64,000 nt of DNA from Leptothrix discophora (GCF_030705305.1 NZ_JAUZEE010000007.1:186001-250000); one strand, 5' to 3'. Positions 20,003-29,244 are shown, counted from the first letter of the stretch. Program-made: numbers and translations. The notes: generated from the sequence alone by a model not told the origin.

Positions 20003-20653
20003 GTGTCCTCGCCCGCTCCGACCGACCTTCGCACCCTCGCCCTGCCCCTGGCGGCAGCCGGTGCGGGCGCGTCCGGGCCTGCGGCGGCGCGGTGCCGAAT
20101 CGGGTGCGGCTGGCGTGTCCTGCTGGCCCTGCTGGTGCTGCGGGCGACCGGCCTGATGCCAGCCCGGGCCGCCGCCCCGGTCGAGCTGGCCCGGCTGGAG
20201 GTACTGCGCACCGAACAGGGCCTGGCGATCGACTTCGACGCCCGCTTCGAGCTGCCTGCCGGCGTCGAGGACGCGCTGCTCAAGGGCGTCGCGCTGCACT
20301 TCGTCGCCGAGGCCGAGCTGCTGCGCTCGCGCTGGTACTGGCGCGACAAGCGCCTGGCCCAGGCGCGCCGGACCTGGCGCCTGGCCTACCAGCCGCTGAC
20401 GCTGAACTACCGCGTCAGCCTGGGCGGCCTGTCACAGACCTACGCGACCCTGAACGAGGCGCTGCGCGCCATCCAGCGCCTGAGCCCCTGGCGGATCGGT
20501 GACGCCGACGACGCCCAGGAGGCCGACTCGCTCGAATTCCGCTACTGGCTGGACGTCGACCAGCTGCCCCGGCCGCTGCTGATATCGGTCGGCAACCAGC
20601 CGGAATGGAGCCTGCGCATCGAGCGTACGATCCTGCTGCCGCCGGCCCGCTGA
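20003..20653 (+). CDS. DUF4390 protein
   Basis: 216 aa. A hydrophobic N-terminal segment (WRVLLALLVLRATGLMPARA, about residues 37-56) acts as signal peptide or anchor, with a long Ala/Gly-rich stretch in front, so the true start could be later. The domain shows the DUF4390 pattern IDFDARFELPAGVEDALLKG and LRSRWYWRDKRLAQA...WRLAYQPLT. It lies directly before the NtrY-type kinase, where this family is usually found; a periplasmic role with that kinase is plausible but unproven. Confidence 0.82.
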   Translation: MSSPAPTDLRTLALPLAAAGAGASGPAAARCRIGCGWRVLLALLVLRATGLMPARAAAPVELARLEVLRTEQGLAIDFDARFELPAGVEDALLKGVALHFVAEAELLRSRWYWRDKRLAQARRTWRLAYQPLTLNYRVSLGGLSQTYATLNEALRAIQRLSPWRIGDADDAQEADSLEFRYWLDVDQLPRPLLISVGNQPEWSLRIERTILLPPAR

Positions 20654-20721
20654 GGCCGCGCCAGTCCGCCGCTTCCCGCCGCCCCCGAGCGCGTGCGCGC
20701 CTTCCCTTCCACCTGCCGCCG

Positions 20722-23070
20722 ATGAGTCGCCGTTCCCTGCGCTGGACCCTGCTGGTCGCCCTGATCGCCGCCGGCGCGACCGTGCTGGTGCTGGCCTTCC
20801 TGCTGGCCGTCGCCACCAACAACCGGGCCCTCTACGAACGCCACTTCGGCTGGCTGCTGTGGGTCAACATCGGCGTGGCCTCGGTGCTCGGGCTGGTCGT
20901 CCTGGCCGCGCTGGTCCACCTGTGGCGGCGCATGAAGCGCGGCAAGTTCGGCAGCAAGCTGCTGTTCAAGCTCGCGGCCATCTTCGCCTTCGTCGGCGTG
21001 GTACCGGGTGCGCTGATCTACGGCGTGTCCTACCAGTTCGTCTCGCGCAGCATCGAGAGCTGGTTCGACGTCGAGGTCGAGGGCGCGCTCGAGTCCGGTC
21101 TCAACCTCGGCCGCACCTCGCTGCAGATGCTGGTGACCGACCTGGGCGGCAAGACCCGCCTGGCCGCCGAACGCGCCGCCGAGACGCCCGACCGCCTCGG
21201 CGTCATCGCCCTGGAGCGCCTGCGCGAGCAGCTCGCCGCGCAGAGCGTCGCGGTGCTGTCGCCCAACGGCCAGGTGATCGCCAGCGCCGGCGGCTCTCTA
21301 GCCAGCGCCTTCCTGCCCGACCGGCCCAGCGCGGCCATGCTGCGCCAGGCCCGCAGCCAGCGCGTGCTGTCGCAGCTCGAGGGCCTGGACGGCGACCCGA
21401 GCGAGAAGCGCGACCAGCTCGCCACCATCCAGGACGCCCGCATCCGCGTGATCGCCTGGGTGCCCTCTGGCACCTACAGCCTGACCAGCGAGGATCGCTT
21501 CCTGCAGGTCTCGCAGCAGGTCCCCTTCGAGCTGGCCAACAACGCCCTGCACGTGCAGGCCGCCTACAGCGAGTACCAGCAGCGCGCGCTCGGCCGCCTG
21601 GGCCTGCGCAAGATGTACATCGGCACGCTGACGCTGGCGCTGATCCTGGGCGTCTTCAGCGCCCTGCTGCTGGCCGCCGCGCTCGGGCACCAGCTGGCCC
21701 GGCCGCTGCTGGTGCTGGCCGACGGCGTGCGCCAGGTGGCCAGCGGCGACCTGCGGCCCAAGGAGGTCTTCAGCTCGCGCGACGAGCTTGGCGGCCTGAC
21801 GCGGTCCTTCGCCGACATGACCCAGCAGCTGGCCGACGCGCGGGCCCAGGTCCAGACCAGCCTGGCGACCGCCGAGAGCGCACAGGCGCACCTGCAGACC
21901 ATCCTCGACAACCTCAGCGCCGGCGTGATCCTGTTCGCCGCGCGCGGCCTGGTCGACACGGTGAACCCCGGCGCGGCGCGCATCCTGCGCGTGCCGATGG
22001 CCGCCTGGCGCGGTCACCCGCTGGCCCAGGTGCCTGGGCTGGAGACCTTCTCGCGCTCGATCGACCAGCACTTCGAGCGCGCCCTGCAGGACACCGCCGA
22101 TGGCGCCGACACCCCCAGCCCCGAGCGCGAGCGCGGCCACTGGCAGCACACCTTCGAGCTGGCCGGCGTCGACGGTGCCGAGCTGACCCTGCTGGTGCGC
22201 GGCGCGCTGCTGCCCGACGGCAACCGCCTGATCGTCTTCGACGACATCAGCGACGTCGTCTCGGCCCAGCGCAGCGTCGCCTGGGCGGAGGTCGCCCGCC
22301 GTGTCGCCCACGAGATCAAGAACCCGCTGACGCCGATCCAGCTGTCGGCCGAGCGGCTGCGCCACAAGCTCGAGGCCAAGCTCTCCGAGCCCGATGCGCA
22401 GATGCTCGAACGCTCGGTCTCGACCATCGTCAACCAGGTCCAGGCCATGAAGACGCTGGTCAACGAGTTCCGCGACTACGCCCGGCTGCCGGCCGCGCAG
22501 CTGGTCGCGCTGGACCTCAACGAGCTGGTCGGCGAGGTGCTCGGCCTGTACGGCCAGCACCTCGAGTCCGGCCGGCTCGAAGCCCGGCTGGCCGGCGACC
22601 TGCCGCCGTTGATCGGCGACGCCAGCCAGCTGCGCCAGGTCATCCACAACCTGGTCCAGAACGCGCTGGACGCGGTGGCCGAACGCGGCGAGGCCGGTCA
22701 TGTCGTCGTCTGCACCGAGGCCGCCCAGCACGACGACGGCAGCCTGCGCAGCGTGCGGCTGAAGGTGCAGGACAACGGTGCCGGCTTCAGCGAGGCGCTG
22801 CTCAAGCGCGCCTTCGAACCCTATGTCACGACCAAGAGCCGGGGCACCGGATTGGGCCTCGCGGTGGTCCGCAAGATCGTCGAGGAACACGGTGCGCGCA
22901 TCCAACTCGGTAACCTTGCCGACTTGACGCCTGTTCAACCGGGTAGCCCCCCGCGGAGTGGTGCGCAAGTTTCGATATCATTTTCCCGCTGGGCAGAGAC
23001 GGCCCAGCCGGCCCTCGATGCCCGGACGCCCCGGGGTCGAACCCCGCCTCCCCTGGTGAGCGTGTCCTGA
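20722..23070 (+). CDS. ntrY: NtrY-type sensor histidine kinase
   Basis: 782 aa. Three N-terminal membrane helices (about 8-30, 43-63, 78-98), a large periplasmic region, a further helix (about 295-320), HAMP (about 320-370), PAS (about 395-500), then HisKA with the phospho-acceptor in RRVAHEIKNPLTPIQ and a HATPase with HNLVQNALDAV, DNGAGF and GTGLGLAVV. NtrYX systems respond to nitrogen, oxygen or envelope conditions. The ATG at 20722 directly precedes the first helix. The response regulator starts 7 bp downstream. Confidence 0.9.
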   Translation: MSRRSLRWTLLVALIAAGATVLVLAFLLAVATNNRALYERHFGWLLWVNIGVASVLGLVVLAALVHLWRRMKRGKFGSKLLFKLAAIFAFVGVVPGALIYGVSYQFVSRSIESWFDVEVEGALESGLNLGRTSLQMLVTDLGGKTRLAAERAAETPDRLGVIALERLREQLAAQSVAVLSPNGQVIASAGGSLASAFLPDRPSAAMLRQARSQRVLSQLEGLDGDPSEKRDQLATIQDARIRVIAWVPSGTYSLTSEDRFLQVSQQVPFELANNALHVQAAYSEYQQRALGRLGLRKMYIGTLTLALILGVFSALLLAAALGHQLARPLLVLADGVRQVASGDLRPKEVFSSRDELGGLTRSFADMTQQLADARAQVQTSLATAESAQAHLQTILDNLSAGVILFAARGLVDTVNPGAARILRVPMAAWRGHPLAQVPGLETFSRSIDQHFERALQDTADGADTPSPERERGHWQHTFELAGVDGAELTLLVRGALLPDGNRLIVFDDISDVVSAQRSVAWAEVARRVAHEIKNPLTPIQLSAERLRHKLEAKLSEPDAQMLERSVSTIVNQVQAMKTLVNEFRDYARLPAAQLVALDLNELVGEVLGLYGQHLESGRLEARLAGDLPPLIGDASQLRQVIHNLVQNALDAVAERGEAGHVVVCTEAAQHDDGSLRSVRLKVQDNGAGFSEALLKRAFEPYVTTKSRGTGLGLAVVRKIVEEHGARIQLGNLADLTPVQPGSPPRSGAQVSISFSRWAETAQPALDARTPRGRTPPPLVSVS

Positions 23071-23077
23071 TTCCCCC

Positions 23078-23935
23078 ATGGCCAACATCCTTGTCGTCGA
23101 CGACGAAATGGGCATTCGTGCCCTGCTGCACGAAATCCTTTCGGACGAAGGCCACCATGTCGAACTCGCGGAGAACGCGGCCCAGGCCCGTGCCGCGCGC
23201 GAACGCATGCGACCCGACCTGGTCCTGCTCGACATCTGGATGCCCGATGTCGATGGCATCACCCTCCTGAAGGAGTGGGGTGCCGCGACCCAGATGGGCA
23301 TGCCCGTGATCATGATGTCCGGTCACGGCACCATCGACACGGCGGTCGAGGCCACCAAGTACGGCGCGATGGCCTTCCTCGAGAAGCCCATCACCCTCCA
23401 GAAGCTGCTGCGCGCGGTCGAACAGGGCCTGGCCAAGCCGGCGCCCGCCGCCGCCCCGCGAGCGGCAGCCCCGGCGGTCGCCCCGCTGGGGTCCGGCCTT
23501 GGGTTGGCGTCAACGCTCGCACCGATGCGCAGCCCGACCTCCAGCCTCGGCAGCGGCATGGGCGGTGGCATGGGCTACGGCCTGTCCGACCGCGACGTCG
23601 GCCTGGCCGACCCGCCGATGCTCGGCAGCGTCACCGGCCACGCGATGGGCCACACCAGCCTGCACCCCGGCAGCCACCCGGTCGGCGGCGCACCGATGAT
23701 CTCGGCGATGCTGTCCACCGGTCCGCAGCCCGAGCAGAGCTTCTCGCTCGACCGCCCGCTGCGCGAGGCACGCGACGCCTTCGAGAAGGCCTATTTCGAG
23801 TTCCACCTCGCCCGCGAGAACGGCAGCATGACCCGCGTGGCCGAGCGCACCGGCCTCGAACGCACCCACCTCTACCGCAAGCTCAAGCAGCTCGGCGTCG
23901 ACCTCAACCGCAGCAAGCGCGGCGCCGGCAACTGA
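23078..23935 (+). CDS. ntrX: NtrX-like response regulator lacking the AAA+ domain
   Basis: 285 aa. Receiver domain with the acidic pair DD (8-9), phospho-acceptor Asp52 in LLDIWMPDVDG and Lys in FLEKP. In place of the about 230-residue sigma-54-interacting AAA+ domain there is a flexible Ala/Gly/Met-rich linker (about residues 122-220; no GAFTGA, no Walker motif). A Fis-type HTH follows (about 235-280: MTRVAERTGLERTHLYRKLKQLGVD). It probably binds DNA but cannot activate sigma-54 itself. Pairs with ntrY 7 bp upstream. Confidence 0.88.
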   Translation: MANILVVDDEMGIRALLHEILSDEGHHVELAENAAQARAARERMRPDLVLLDIWMPDVDGITLLKEWGAATQMGMPVIMMSGHGTIDTAVEATKYGAMAFLEKPITLQKLLRAVEQGLAKPAPAAAPRAAAPAVAPLGSGLGLASTLAPMRSPTSSLGSGMGGGMGYGLSDRDVGLADPPMLGSVTGHAMGHTSLHPGSHPVGGAPMISAMLSTGPQPEQSFSLDRPLREARDAFEKAYFEFHLARENGSMTRVAERTGLERTHLYRKLKQLGVDLNRSKRGAGN

Positions 23936-23985
23936 GGTTCCCCCCGCCAGCCCCACGAAGTGCTGGTGTTCCAGCTATTTCAGGT

Positions 23986-23991
23986 TATACT
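23986..23991 (+). promoter_or_regulatory. Probable -10 box of tRNA-Phe
   Basis: TATACT ends 12 bases before the mature tRNA 5' end, which predicts a start a few bases upstream of the tRNA. No clear -35 element is visible. Confidence 0.45.
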
Positions 23992-24003
23992 TTCGGGCTT
24001 GAT

Positions 24004-24079
24004 GGCCTGGTAGCTCAGTTGGTAGAGCAGCGGATTGAAAATCCGCGTGTCGGTGGTTCGATTCCGCCCCAGGCCACCA
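24004..24079 (+). tRNA. tRNA-Phe (GAA)
   Basis: 76 nt with encoded CCA. The acceptor stem GGCCTGG pairs perfectly with CCAGGCC; D-arm AGCTCAGTTGGTAGAGC; anticodon GAA at 24037-24039 in the loop TTGAAAA; T-arm GGTTCGATTCC. A terminator follows. Accessory genes (DUF488, R-M) begin right after it, consistent with the tRNA as an insertion hotspot. Confidence 0.98.
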
Positions 24080-24120
24080 GAACATTCCGAAGTGCCACGA
24101 GCACTCCGCGCAGCAAGACA

Positions 24121-24143
24121 GCCCGGCTCGACCGGGCTTTTTT
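24121..24143 (+). terminator. Intrinsic terminator after tRNA-Phe
   Basis: Stem GCCCGG/CCGGGC with a CTCGA loop (24121-24137) followed by six T residues, 41 bases past the tRNA 3' end. Confidence 0.9.
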
Positions 24144-24233
24144 GCGCCTCGCGAAAGGCGGTCCGACGGCCGCTATCTCCTCGTGCGCGTCCCGCAGGCG
24201 CGCGGTACGCTGAGGGAATTCCAGATCCAGACC

Positions 24234-24716
24234 ATGGCCAGCACCGCGCTCTACACCTTCGGCTACGAGGGCCTGACGATCGAGGCGTTCATCGAGCGGC
24301 TCCAGCAGGCCCGCGTGCAACTCATCGTGGACGTGCGTGAACTGCCCTTGTCCCGCAAGAAGGGCTACTCCAAGACCGCCTTCCGCGCCGCGCTGGCTGC
24401 AGCCGGGATCGACTATCAACATCGCCCCGCGCTGGGTTGCCCCAAGCCCGTGCGAGATCGCTACAAGGCGGACGGGGATTGGCAGGCGTACACCCACAGC
24501 TTCCTGGCCTACCTGTCCACCCAGGCGCCTGAGATCGACGCGCTGAGCCGCACGGCACTAGCCCGTCAGGCCTGTCTGGTCTGTTTCGAGGCCGACTTCG
24601 GGTTCTGCCACCGCACCTACGTGGCCCGTGCGGCACATGCGAGCGGCGCTCCCGTCGTCCGGCATCTGACCGCTAGAACAGTGCTTGCTGACGAGCCAGA
24701 ACGTCTGGCAGCCTAG
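24234..24716 (+). CDS. DUF488 domain protein
   Basis: 160 aa. The fold-defining N-terminus YTFGYEGLTIEAFIERLQ, VDVRELPLSRKKGYSK and the conserved C-terminal motif CLVCFEADFGFCHRTYVA (Cys, Glu, Cys-His-Arg) identify DUF488. Function is unknown; the Cys/His/Arg cluster suggests a catalytic or nucleotide-binding site. The ATG at 24234 begins the conserved region. Its last 44 bases overlap the convergent gene at 24673-25497, and the two probably form a functional pair. It opens the accessory block that follows tRNA-Phe. Confidence 0.85.
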   Translation: MASTALYTFGYEGLTIEAFIERLQQARVQLIVDVRELPLSRKKGYSKTAFRAALAAAGIDYQHRPALGCPKPVRDRYKADGDWQAYTHSFLAYLSTQAPEIDALSRTALARQACLVCFEADFGFCHRTYVARAAHASGAPVVRHLTARTVLADEPERLAA

Positions 24717-25497
24717 GCGGGTACAGCACGCTGACGATCAGCCACTGCTTCGGGAAGCGGTGGATGGTGCCGAGCAGGAACAGCACGTCCTTGGCGCCGA
24801 ACTCGGTGATGTATTTCTGGCGGAACGCGGCCTGCCAGTCAGACCGGCGGTGGATGTTCCAGTACAGGGCGCCAGCTTCCCAGTCCACCAGCTTGTGCGT
24901 GTGCTCGGTCGTGCCCGCAGCCGACTCGCAGGCGTAGCGGTAGTGAAAGTCGAAGGGCAGCTTTTTCAACGTCTTCAGCGACCGCTGATCCGCCACGGCA
25001 TCGAACAGGTTGCCCTGTTGTTGTTCCTGCAGCAGCTTGGCCTTTTCGTCCTCCGTCCAGTCCGGATTCGTCACGGCCTTGATATCCATGCCCAACAGGC
25101 GCGTGGGCCTGACCAGTCCCAGCGTCACGCCTCGGGATTCGCGCGCCGCGTCCAGATCCGTGAACGATTCGAAGACCGGCACGGCCTTGATCGCCTCCCG
25201 CCGCGCGATCCAGTGATCATCCAAGGGTAGTTGTTCACCTTCGAGTTGAATGGTGTCGACCGATATCCGATGGCTTTCGGGCCTGGCGTCATCCTGGGCT
25301 CGGCGGACGCGGGCGCTGATCCATTGCCACTTCTTGAATTGCTGCTGGTCTTCCACGAGCCGGAATGGCACCGGGAACAGTCGCACCAGGCGGCCATCCT
25401 CGGCCATCCCGGCCACGCAGGAGGTTTCGACGTAGCGCGCGCTGGGCGACGGGTAGGTCTTGCAGAGGACCAGGATGCGCTGGTGGTCTGATGCCAT
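24673..25497 (-). CDS. Unrecognised protein paired with DUF488
   Basis: 274 aa, cytosolic, no membrane segment. N-terminus ASDHQRILVLCKTYPSPSAR, then VRLFPVPFRLVED, a long polar centre with GLVRPTRLLGMDIK, and a C-terminal part LFLLGTIHRFPKQWLIVSVLYPP. I recall similar proteins beside DUF488 genes but know of no assigned function. The ATG at 25497 is supported by an AGGGAGAA ribosome binding site. It overlaps the end of the DUF488 gene tail to tail by 44 bp. Confidence 0.7.
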   Translation of the reverse strand: MASDHQRILVLCKTYPSPSARYVETSCVAGMAEDGRLVRLFPVPFRLVEDQQQFKKWQWISARVRRAQDDARPESHRISVDTIQLEGEQLPLDDHWIARREAIKAVPVFESFTDLDAARESRGVTLGLVRPTRLLGMDIKAVTNPDWTEDEKAKLLQEQQQGNLFDAVADQRSLKTLKKLPFDFHYRYACESAAGTTEHTHKLVDWEAGALYWNIHRRSDWQAAFRQKYITEFGAKDVLFLLGTIHRFPKQWLIVSVLYPPRLPDVLARQQALF

Positions 25498-25721
25498 GTG
25501 AGTTCTCCCTGAGATACCGGCATCGTCTATGACCTCGTCCCATCGGCGCACAGGATCAACCCGCTCCCCGCGACGATCGATGATTCGCTTGGGAATATCG
25601 ATGACATGACGTAGCGTCTTTCCGCGTATCACTCTGCGGCGACCCGCTGCAGACGTTCCTGCGTCGGAGCCTTGATCGCTGCATCCTGGGCGCCGGAGTT
25701 TGCGCACCGTGATCGCCAGGT

Positions 25722-25761
25722 CCGGTGCTGGCCGGTGCTGGCTGTTGCGGGCTGTTGCGGG
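25722..25761. repeat. Two consecutive 10-bp tandem duplications
   Basis: CCGGTGCTGG occurs twice in a row (25722-25741), followed directly by CTGTTGCGGG twice (25742-25761). Such short direct repeats are prone to slippage. Confidence 0.85.
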
Positions 25762-25815
25762 CCATCGCCCGATATCGCCGGGCTGGCGAGAGACAGCCTG
25801 CCGATCCCCGACGTC

Positions 25816-25826
25816 GGGGGGGGGGG
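25816..25826 (+). repeat. Homopolymeric tract of 11 G
   Basis: Eleven consecutive G residues about 150 bp upstream of the methylase start. Tracts of this length are classic slippage sites and are linked to phase-variable methylases in other bacteria. Confidence 0.85.
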
Positions 25827-25974
25827 CCGCAAGACGCCAAGCCGAGAAGTTCATCGCACGCGGTGGCGTGAACGACTGGGGCGTGTCCCGCCTGTCGACG
25901 GTCTCGCTTGGATATCTTGCCTGCGGTCGACTGTTAATCTTCGAGTTTCAAGCGATCGATATCAGGGACGAAAC

Positions 25975-28900
25975 ATGGGTCAGGCGCGTCTGGACAAGCT
26001 CGAAGGCATTCTTCTGGATCTCCTGCCGGTCGACGGCAGCAACCTCGGCAACGGCCAGCTCCAGACACGCTGGATCACGGCCGCGGCGGCCGCCGGCGAG
26101 GACGTCACCGAAGCCGACTTCACCGCCCTGCGCGAGGACCTCGTCGCACGCGGGAAGGTGGTGAAGGGCCGCGGGCGGGGTGGTTCCACAGGCCGGGCGG
26201 CGGCTGCGGCGCCCGATGCGGCGGCCTTCGATCTCCAGTCCGTCCAGCCGGACGATGAAGAGGCCGCCGAGCCGACGCTGGCCGCGTCGCGCAAGGCGCG
26301 TTCGACCGCTCCGAGGCCCCGAGTCGCCGACGAGGGCGATGCCCAGGTGCTGAGCTACCGCCATACCGACCGCCGCAAGAACAATCCCGAGGTCGGCCTC
26401 GTCAGCGAAGCCAGCGACCCGCAGCAGCCCAAGCAGGCCTGGGCCTACAACCCGCACCTGGACCCGGTGCTGAACTTCGATTCCAGCCGCGCCGAGCTGG
26501 AGAACCAGGTGGCCGATGCGCTGGCATCCGGCGACCCGGCCGTGATGAAGGCCGCGCTCGAAGAGATCCAGCGCCGTGGCGCGCCCTACCTGCAGTGGGC
26601 GGGCAAGGCCGAGCGCACCCGCTTCGAGGTCGACACCGTCAGCCTGCACGTGCACGAGCGCATCGACCCGATGAGCATCCTGTCGGCGGTCCGCCAGGGC
26701 GGCCCCGGCGAGAAGAACGCGAAGCCGGCCCGGGATCAGGACCAGGCCCGGATGCGCCAGGCCAGCCTGTTCGAGGCCCCCTTCGAGGCCCTGCCGCTGC
26801 GCGACGCGGTGGACTTCTATCGCCACGACAAGGGCTGGGCCAACCGCCTGGTCAGCGGCGACAGCCTACAGGTGATGAACAGCCTGCTGGTCAAGGAGGG
26901 CATGGCAGGGCAGGTGCAGATGGTCTATATCGACCCGCCTTATGGCATCAAGTACGGCAGCAATTTCCAGCCCTTCGTGGGCAAGCGCGACGTCAAGGAC
27001 AAGAGCGACGCGGATCTGACCCAAGAACCCGAAATGATCAAGGCGTTTCGGGATACTTGGGAGCTGGGTATTCATTCCTATCTAAGTTACCTGCGTGATC
27101 GACTTCTTGCGGCGCGAGAACTGTTGGCAGAGTCGGGTAGCCTATTCGTCCAGATTTCCGATGAAAACCTCCACCATGTGCGCGAGATCATGGACGAAGT
27201 GTTCGGTCCTGACAATTTTGTCAGCGTCGTTGTTGTACAAAAGACGGGAGGACAAACCTCAGAGCTGCTTTCAAATATCGCTGACTACCTTGTTTGGTTC
27301 GCTAAAGATAAGTCGAGTTTGAAGTACCGACAGATCTACCTTGATAAAGTTTCCGGTCAGGGCCATGGCTCAGGAGAGCGATACAACCTATCCGATCGTG
27401 ACGGCCGTGCCTACCGCTGGTCGCCGCTCGTTTCTAACCGGCCTCCGGGCTCGTTTGATGTGCAGTTTCAAGGAAAGCCTTGGGGCCCTAGCGGAGGGTA
27501 CTGGAAGACTGGCGAAGTGGGCTTTTCTCGCTTGATTATGTCCGGCCGTATCAGCGGCGGGAAGAAGACTCTTCAATACAAGCGGATGCTCGAAGACTTT
27601 CCCGCCTACGAGATCTCGAATGTATGGTCCGACGTCGCCGGAACTTCTGACAAGGTATACGTAGTGCAAACTGCGCTGGCCGTCTTGCAGCGCTGCATTT
27701 TGATGTGCACTGATCCTGGTGATATTGTCCTCGATCCGACATGCGGGTCCGGCACCACGGCTGTTGTTGCCGAAAAGTGGGGCCGCCGTTGGATCACCTG
27801 CGATACCTCCCGCGTCGCCGTCACGCTCGCCAAGCAGCGCCTGATGACCGCCAGCTTCGACTACTACGAACTGGCCTACCCGCATGAGGGACTGAAAGGC
27901 GGGTTCATCTACAAGACGGTGCAGCACGTCACCCTGAAGTCGATCGCCAACAACGCCGACATCGACGCCATCTACGAGCGGCTGCATCCGGGCATCGAAG
28001 AGGCCCTGAGCCGGCTGAATCTGGCCTTGGACAAGCATCCGCCGCTGGAACTGATGCTGGTCACCGAAGGCGTGCGCAAGGGTCAGAAGCTGAAGCTGGG
28101 CAAGGCCGGCGTCGCGCTGCATGAGTGGGAGGTGCCTTTCCCTGGCGACGACGGGGCGCTGCCGCTGGGCTGGCCGGCCGAGCTGCGCGAGCCCTTCGAG
28201 GCCTTCCATGCCGCCCGCCAGCGCATGCAGGCCGAGATGGACCGCTCCATCGCCGCCAATGCCGACAACGAGACGCTGTACGACCAGCCCGAGAAGAGCC
28301 GCACCAAGCTGCGCATCACCGGCCCGTTCACGGTCGAGGCCGTGCCCTTCCCGACGGTGCTGGGCCTGGAGGCCGCCGAGGGCGGCCAGGCCTCGGACGG
28401 AACCACGCCCACCGAGGACCAGGCGTGGCAGAACAGCATCGCCCGCAGTGGCGAGAGCCACCGCCAGCAGCAGTGGCGCGATGAGCTGCTGAAGACCGGC
28501 ATCCGCGGCAAGGGCGGCCAGAAGCTCGAGTTCTCCGAACTGGAGGTGATGGCCGGCACCACCTGCCTGCACGCCACCGGCACGCTGGCCGAAACCGGCG
28601 AGCGGGTGGTGGTGAGCTTCGGTCCCGAGCATGGCGCGCTGGAGCAGCGCCAGGTCGAGCATGCGTTGAACGAGGCGGGTGAACTCTTTCCTCGCCCGAA
28701 GATGATCGTGTTCTGCGCCTTCACCTTCGATCCGGAAGCGGCCAAGGACATCGACGCGCTCAAGGGCATCACCGCGCTGAAGGCGCAGATGAACACCGAC
28801 CTGCTGACCGAGGACCTGAAGAAGGCGCGCTCCAGCAACCAGAGCTTCTGGCTGATGGGCCAGCCCGACGTGGCCCTGACCCAGACGGCCGACGGCCTGT

Positions 28901-29244
28901 GGCGGGTGGAGGTGAACGGCTTCGACTACTTCGACACCGTCCAGGGCGAGCTGATCTCCGGCGGCAAGGGCAAGATCGCCATGTGGAGCCTGGACACCGA
29001 CTACGACGGTCGCAGCCTGTTCCCGCACCAGGTGTTCTTCCCCATGGCCGGCAAGGACGAGGGCTGGAAGAAGCTGAAGAAGACCATCCGCGCCGAGCTG
29101 GACGAGTCGCTGCTCGACCAGTTCCACGGCACCGTCTCGCTGCCCTTCGAGGCCGGCAAGCACGGCAAGGCGGCGGTCAAGATCGTCGATGACCGGGGCA
29201 TCGAGTCGTTGAAGATCCTGCCGCTGGTGAAGGGTGCGGCATGA
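25975..29244 (+). CDS. Type III-like site-specific DNA-methyltransferase (Mod subunit)
   Basis: 1089 aa. Beta-class amino-methyltransferase order: catalytic DPPY (residue 320) in VYIDPPYGIKYGSNF, then the SAM-binding motif DPTCGSGTT (residue 587). The target-recognition region lies between them. The protein is longer than classical Mod (about 600-700 aa), with about 300 N-terminal and 470 C-terminal residues of extra sequence. Bases about 27030-27770 are visibly lower in GC and use T- and A-ending codons avoided elsewhere. The helicase-nuclease gene overlaps by four bases (ATGA). Adenine-N6 specificity is likely from DPPY but the target site cannot be inferred. Confidence 0.88.
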   Translation: MGQARLDKLEGILLDLLPVDGSNLGNGQLQTRWITAAAAAGEDVTEADFTALREDLVARGKVVKGRGRGGSTGRAAAAAPDAAAFDLQSVQPDDEEAAEPTLAASRKARSTAPRPRVADEGDAQVLSYRHTDRRKNNPEVGLVSEASDPQQPKQAWAYNPHLDPVLNFDSSRAELENQVADALASGDPAVMKAALEEIQRRGAPYLQWAGKAERTRFEVDTVSLHVHERIDPMSILSAVRQGGPGEKNAKPARDQDQARMRQASLFEAPFEALPLRDAVDFYRHDKGWANRLVSGDSLQVMNSLLVKEGMAGQVQMVYIDPPYGIKYGSNFQPFVGKRDVKDKSDADLTQEPEMIKAFRDTWELGIHSYLSYLRDRLLAARELLAESGSLFVQISDENLHHVREIMDEVFGPDNFVSVVVVQKTGGQTSELLSNIADYLVWFAKDKSSLKYRQIYLDKVSGQGHGSGERYNLSDRDGRAYRWSPLVSNRPPGSFDVQFQGKPWGPSGGYWKTGEVGFSRLIMSGRISGGKKTLQYKRMLEDFPAYEISNVWSDVAGTSDKVYVVQTALAVLQRCILMCTDPGDIVLDPTCGSGTTAVVAEKWGRRWITCDTSRVAVTLAKQRLMTASFDYYELAYPHEGLKGGFIYKTVQHVTLKSIANNADIDAIYERLHPGIEEALSRLNLALDKHPPLELMLVTEGVRKGQKLKLGKAGVALHEWEVPFPGDDGALPLGWPAELREPFEAFHAARQRMQAEMDRSIAANADNETLYDQPEKSRTKLRITGPFTVEAVPFPTVLGLEAAEGGQASDGTTPTEDQAWQNSIARSGESHRQQQWRDELLKTGIRGKGGQKLEFSELEVMAGTTCLHATGTLAETGERVVVSFGPEHGALEQRQVEHALNEAGELFPRPKMIVFCAFTFDPEAAKDIDALKGITALKAQMNTDLLTEDLKKARSSNQSFWLMGQPDVALTQTADGLWRVEVNGFDYFDTVQGELISGGKGKIAMWSLDTDYDGRSLFPHQVFFPMAGKDEGWKKLKKTIRAELDESLLDQFHGTVSLPFEAGKHGKAAVKIVDDRGIESLKILPLVKGAA

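Larger units (their letters stand above)
25498..25974. other. Divergent intergenic region with repeats, upstream of the R-M operon
   Basis: 477 bp between the divergent DUF488-partner gene and the methylase. It holds two adjacent 10-bp duplications (25722-25761) and an 11-G tract (25816-25826). An open frame runs through it in phase with the methylase but shows no protein-like conservation. An AGGGACGA ribosome binding site just before 25975 supports the methylase start. No convincing promoter was identified. Confidence 0.6.

Noticed and set aside
25672-25974. An in-frame upstream start for the methylase
   Set aside because: The 101 extra residues lack protein-like character and cross the G11 tract; a good ribosome binding site precedes 25975.
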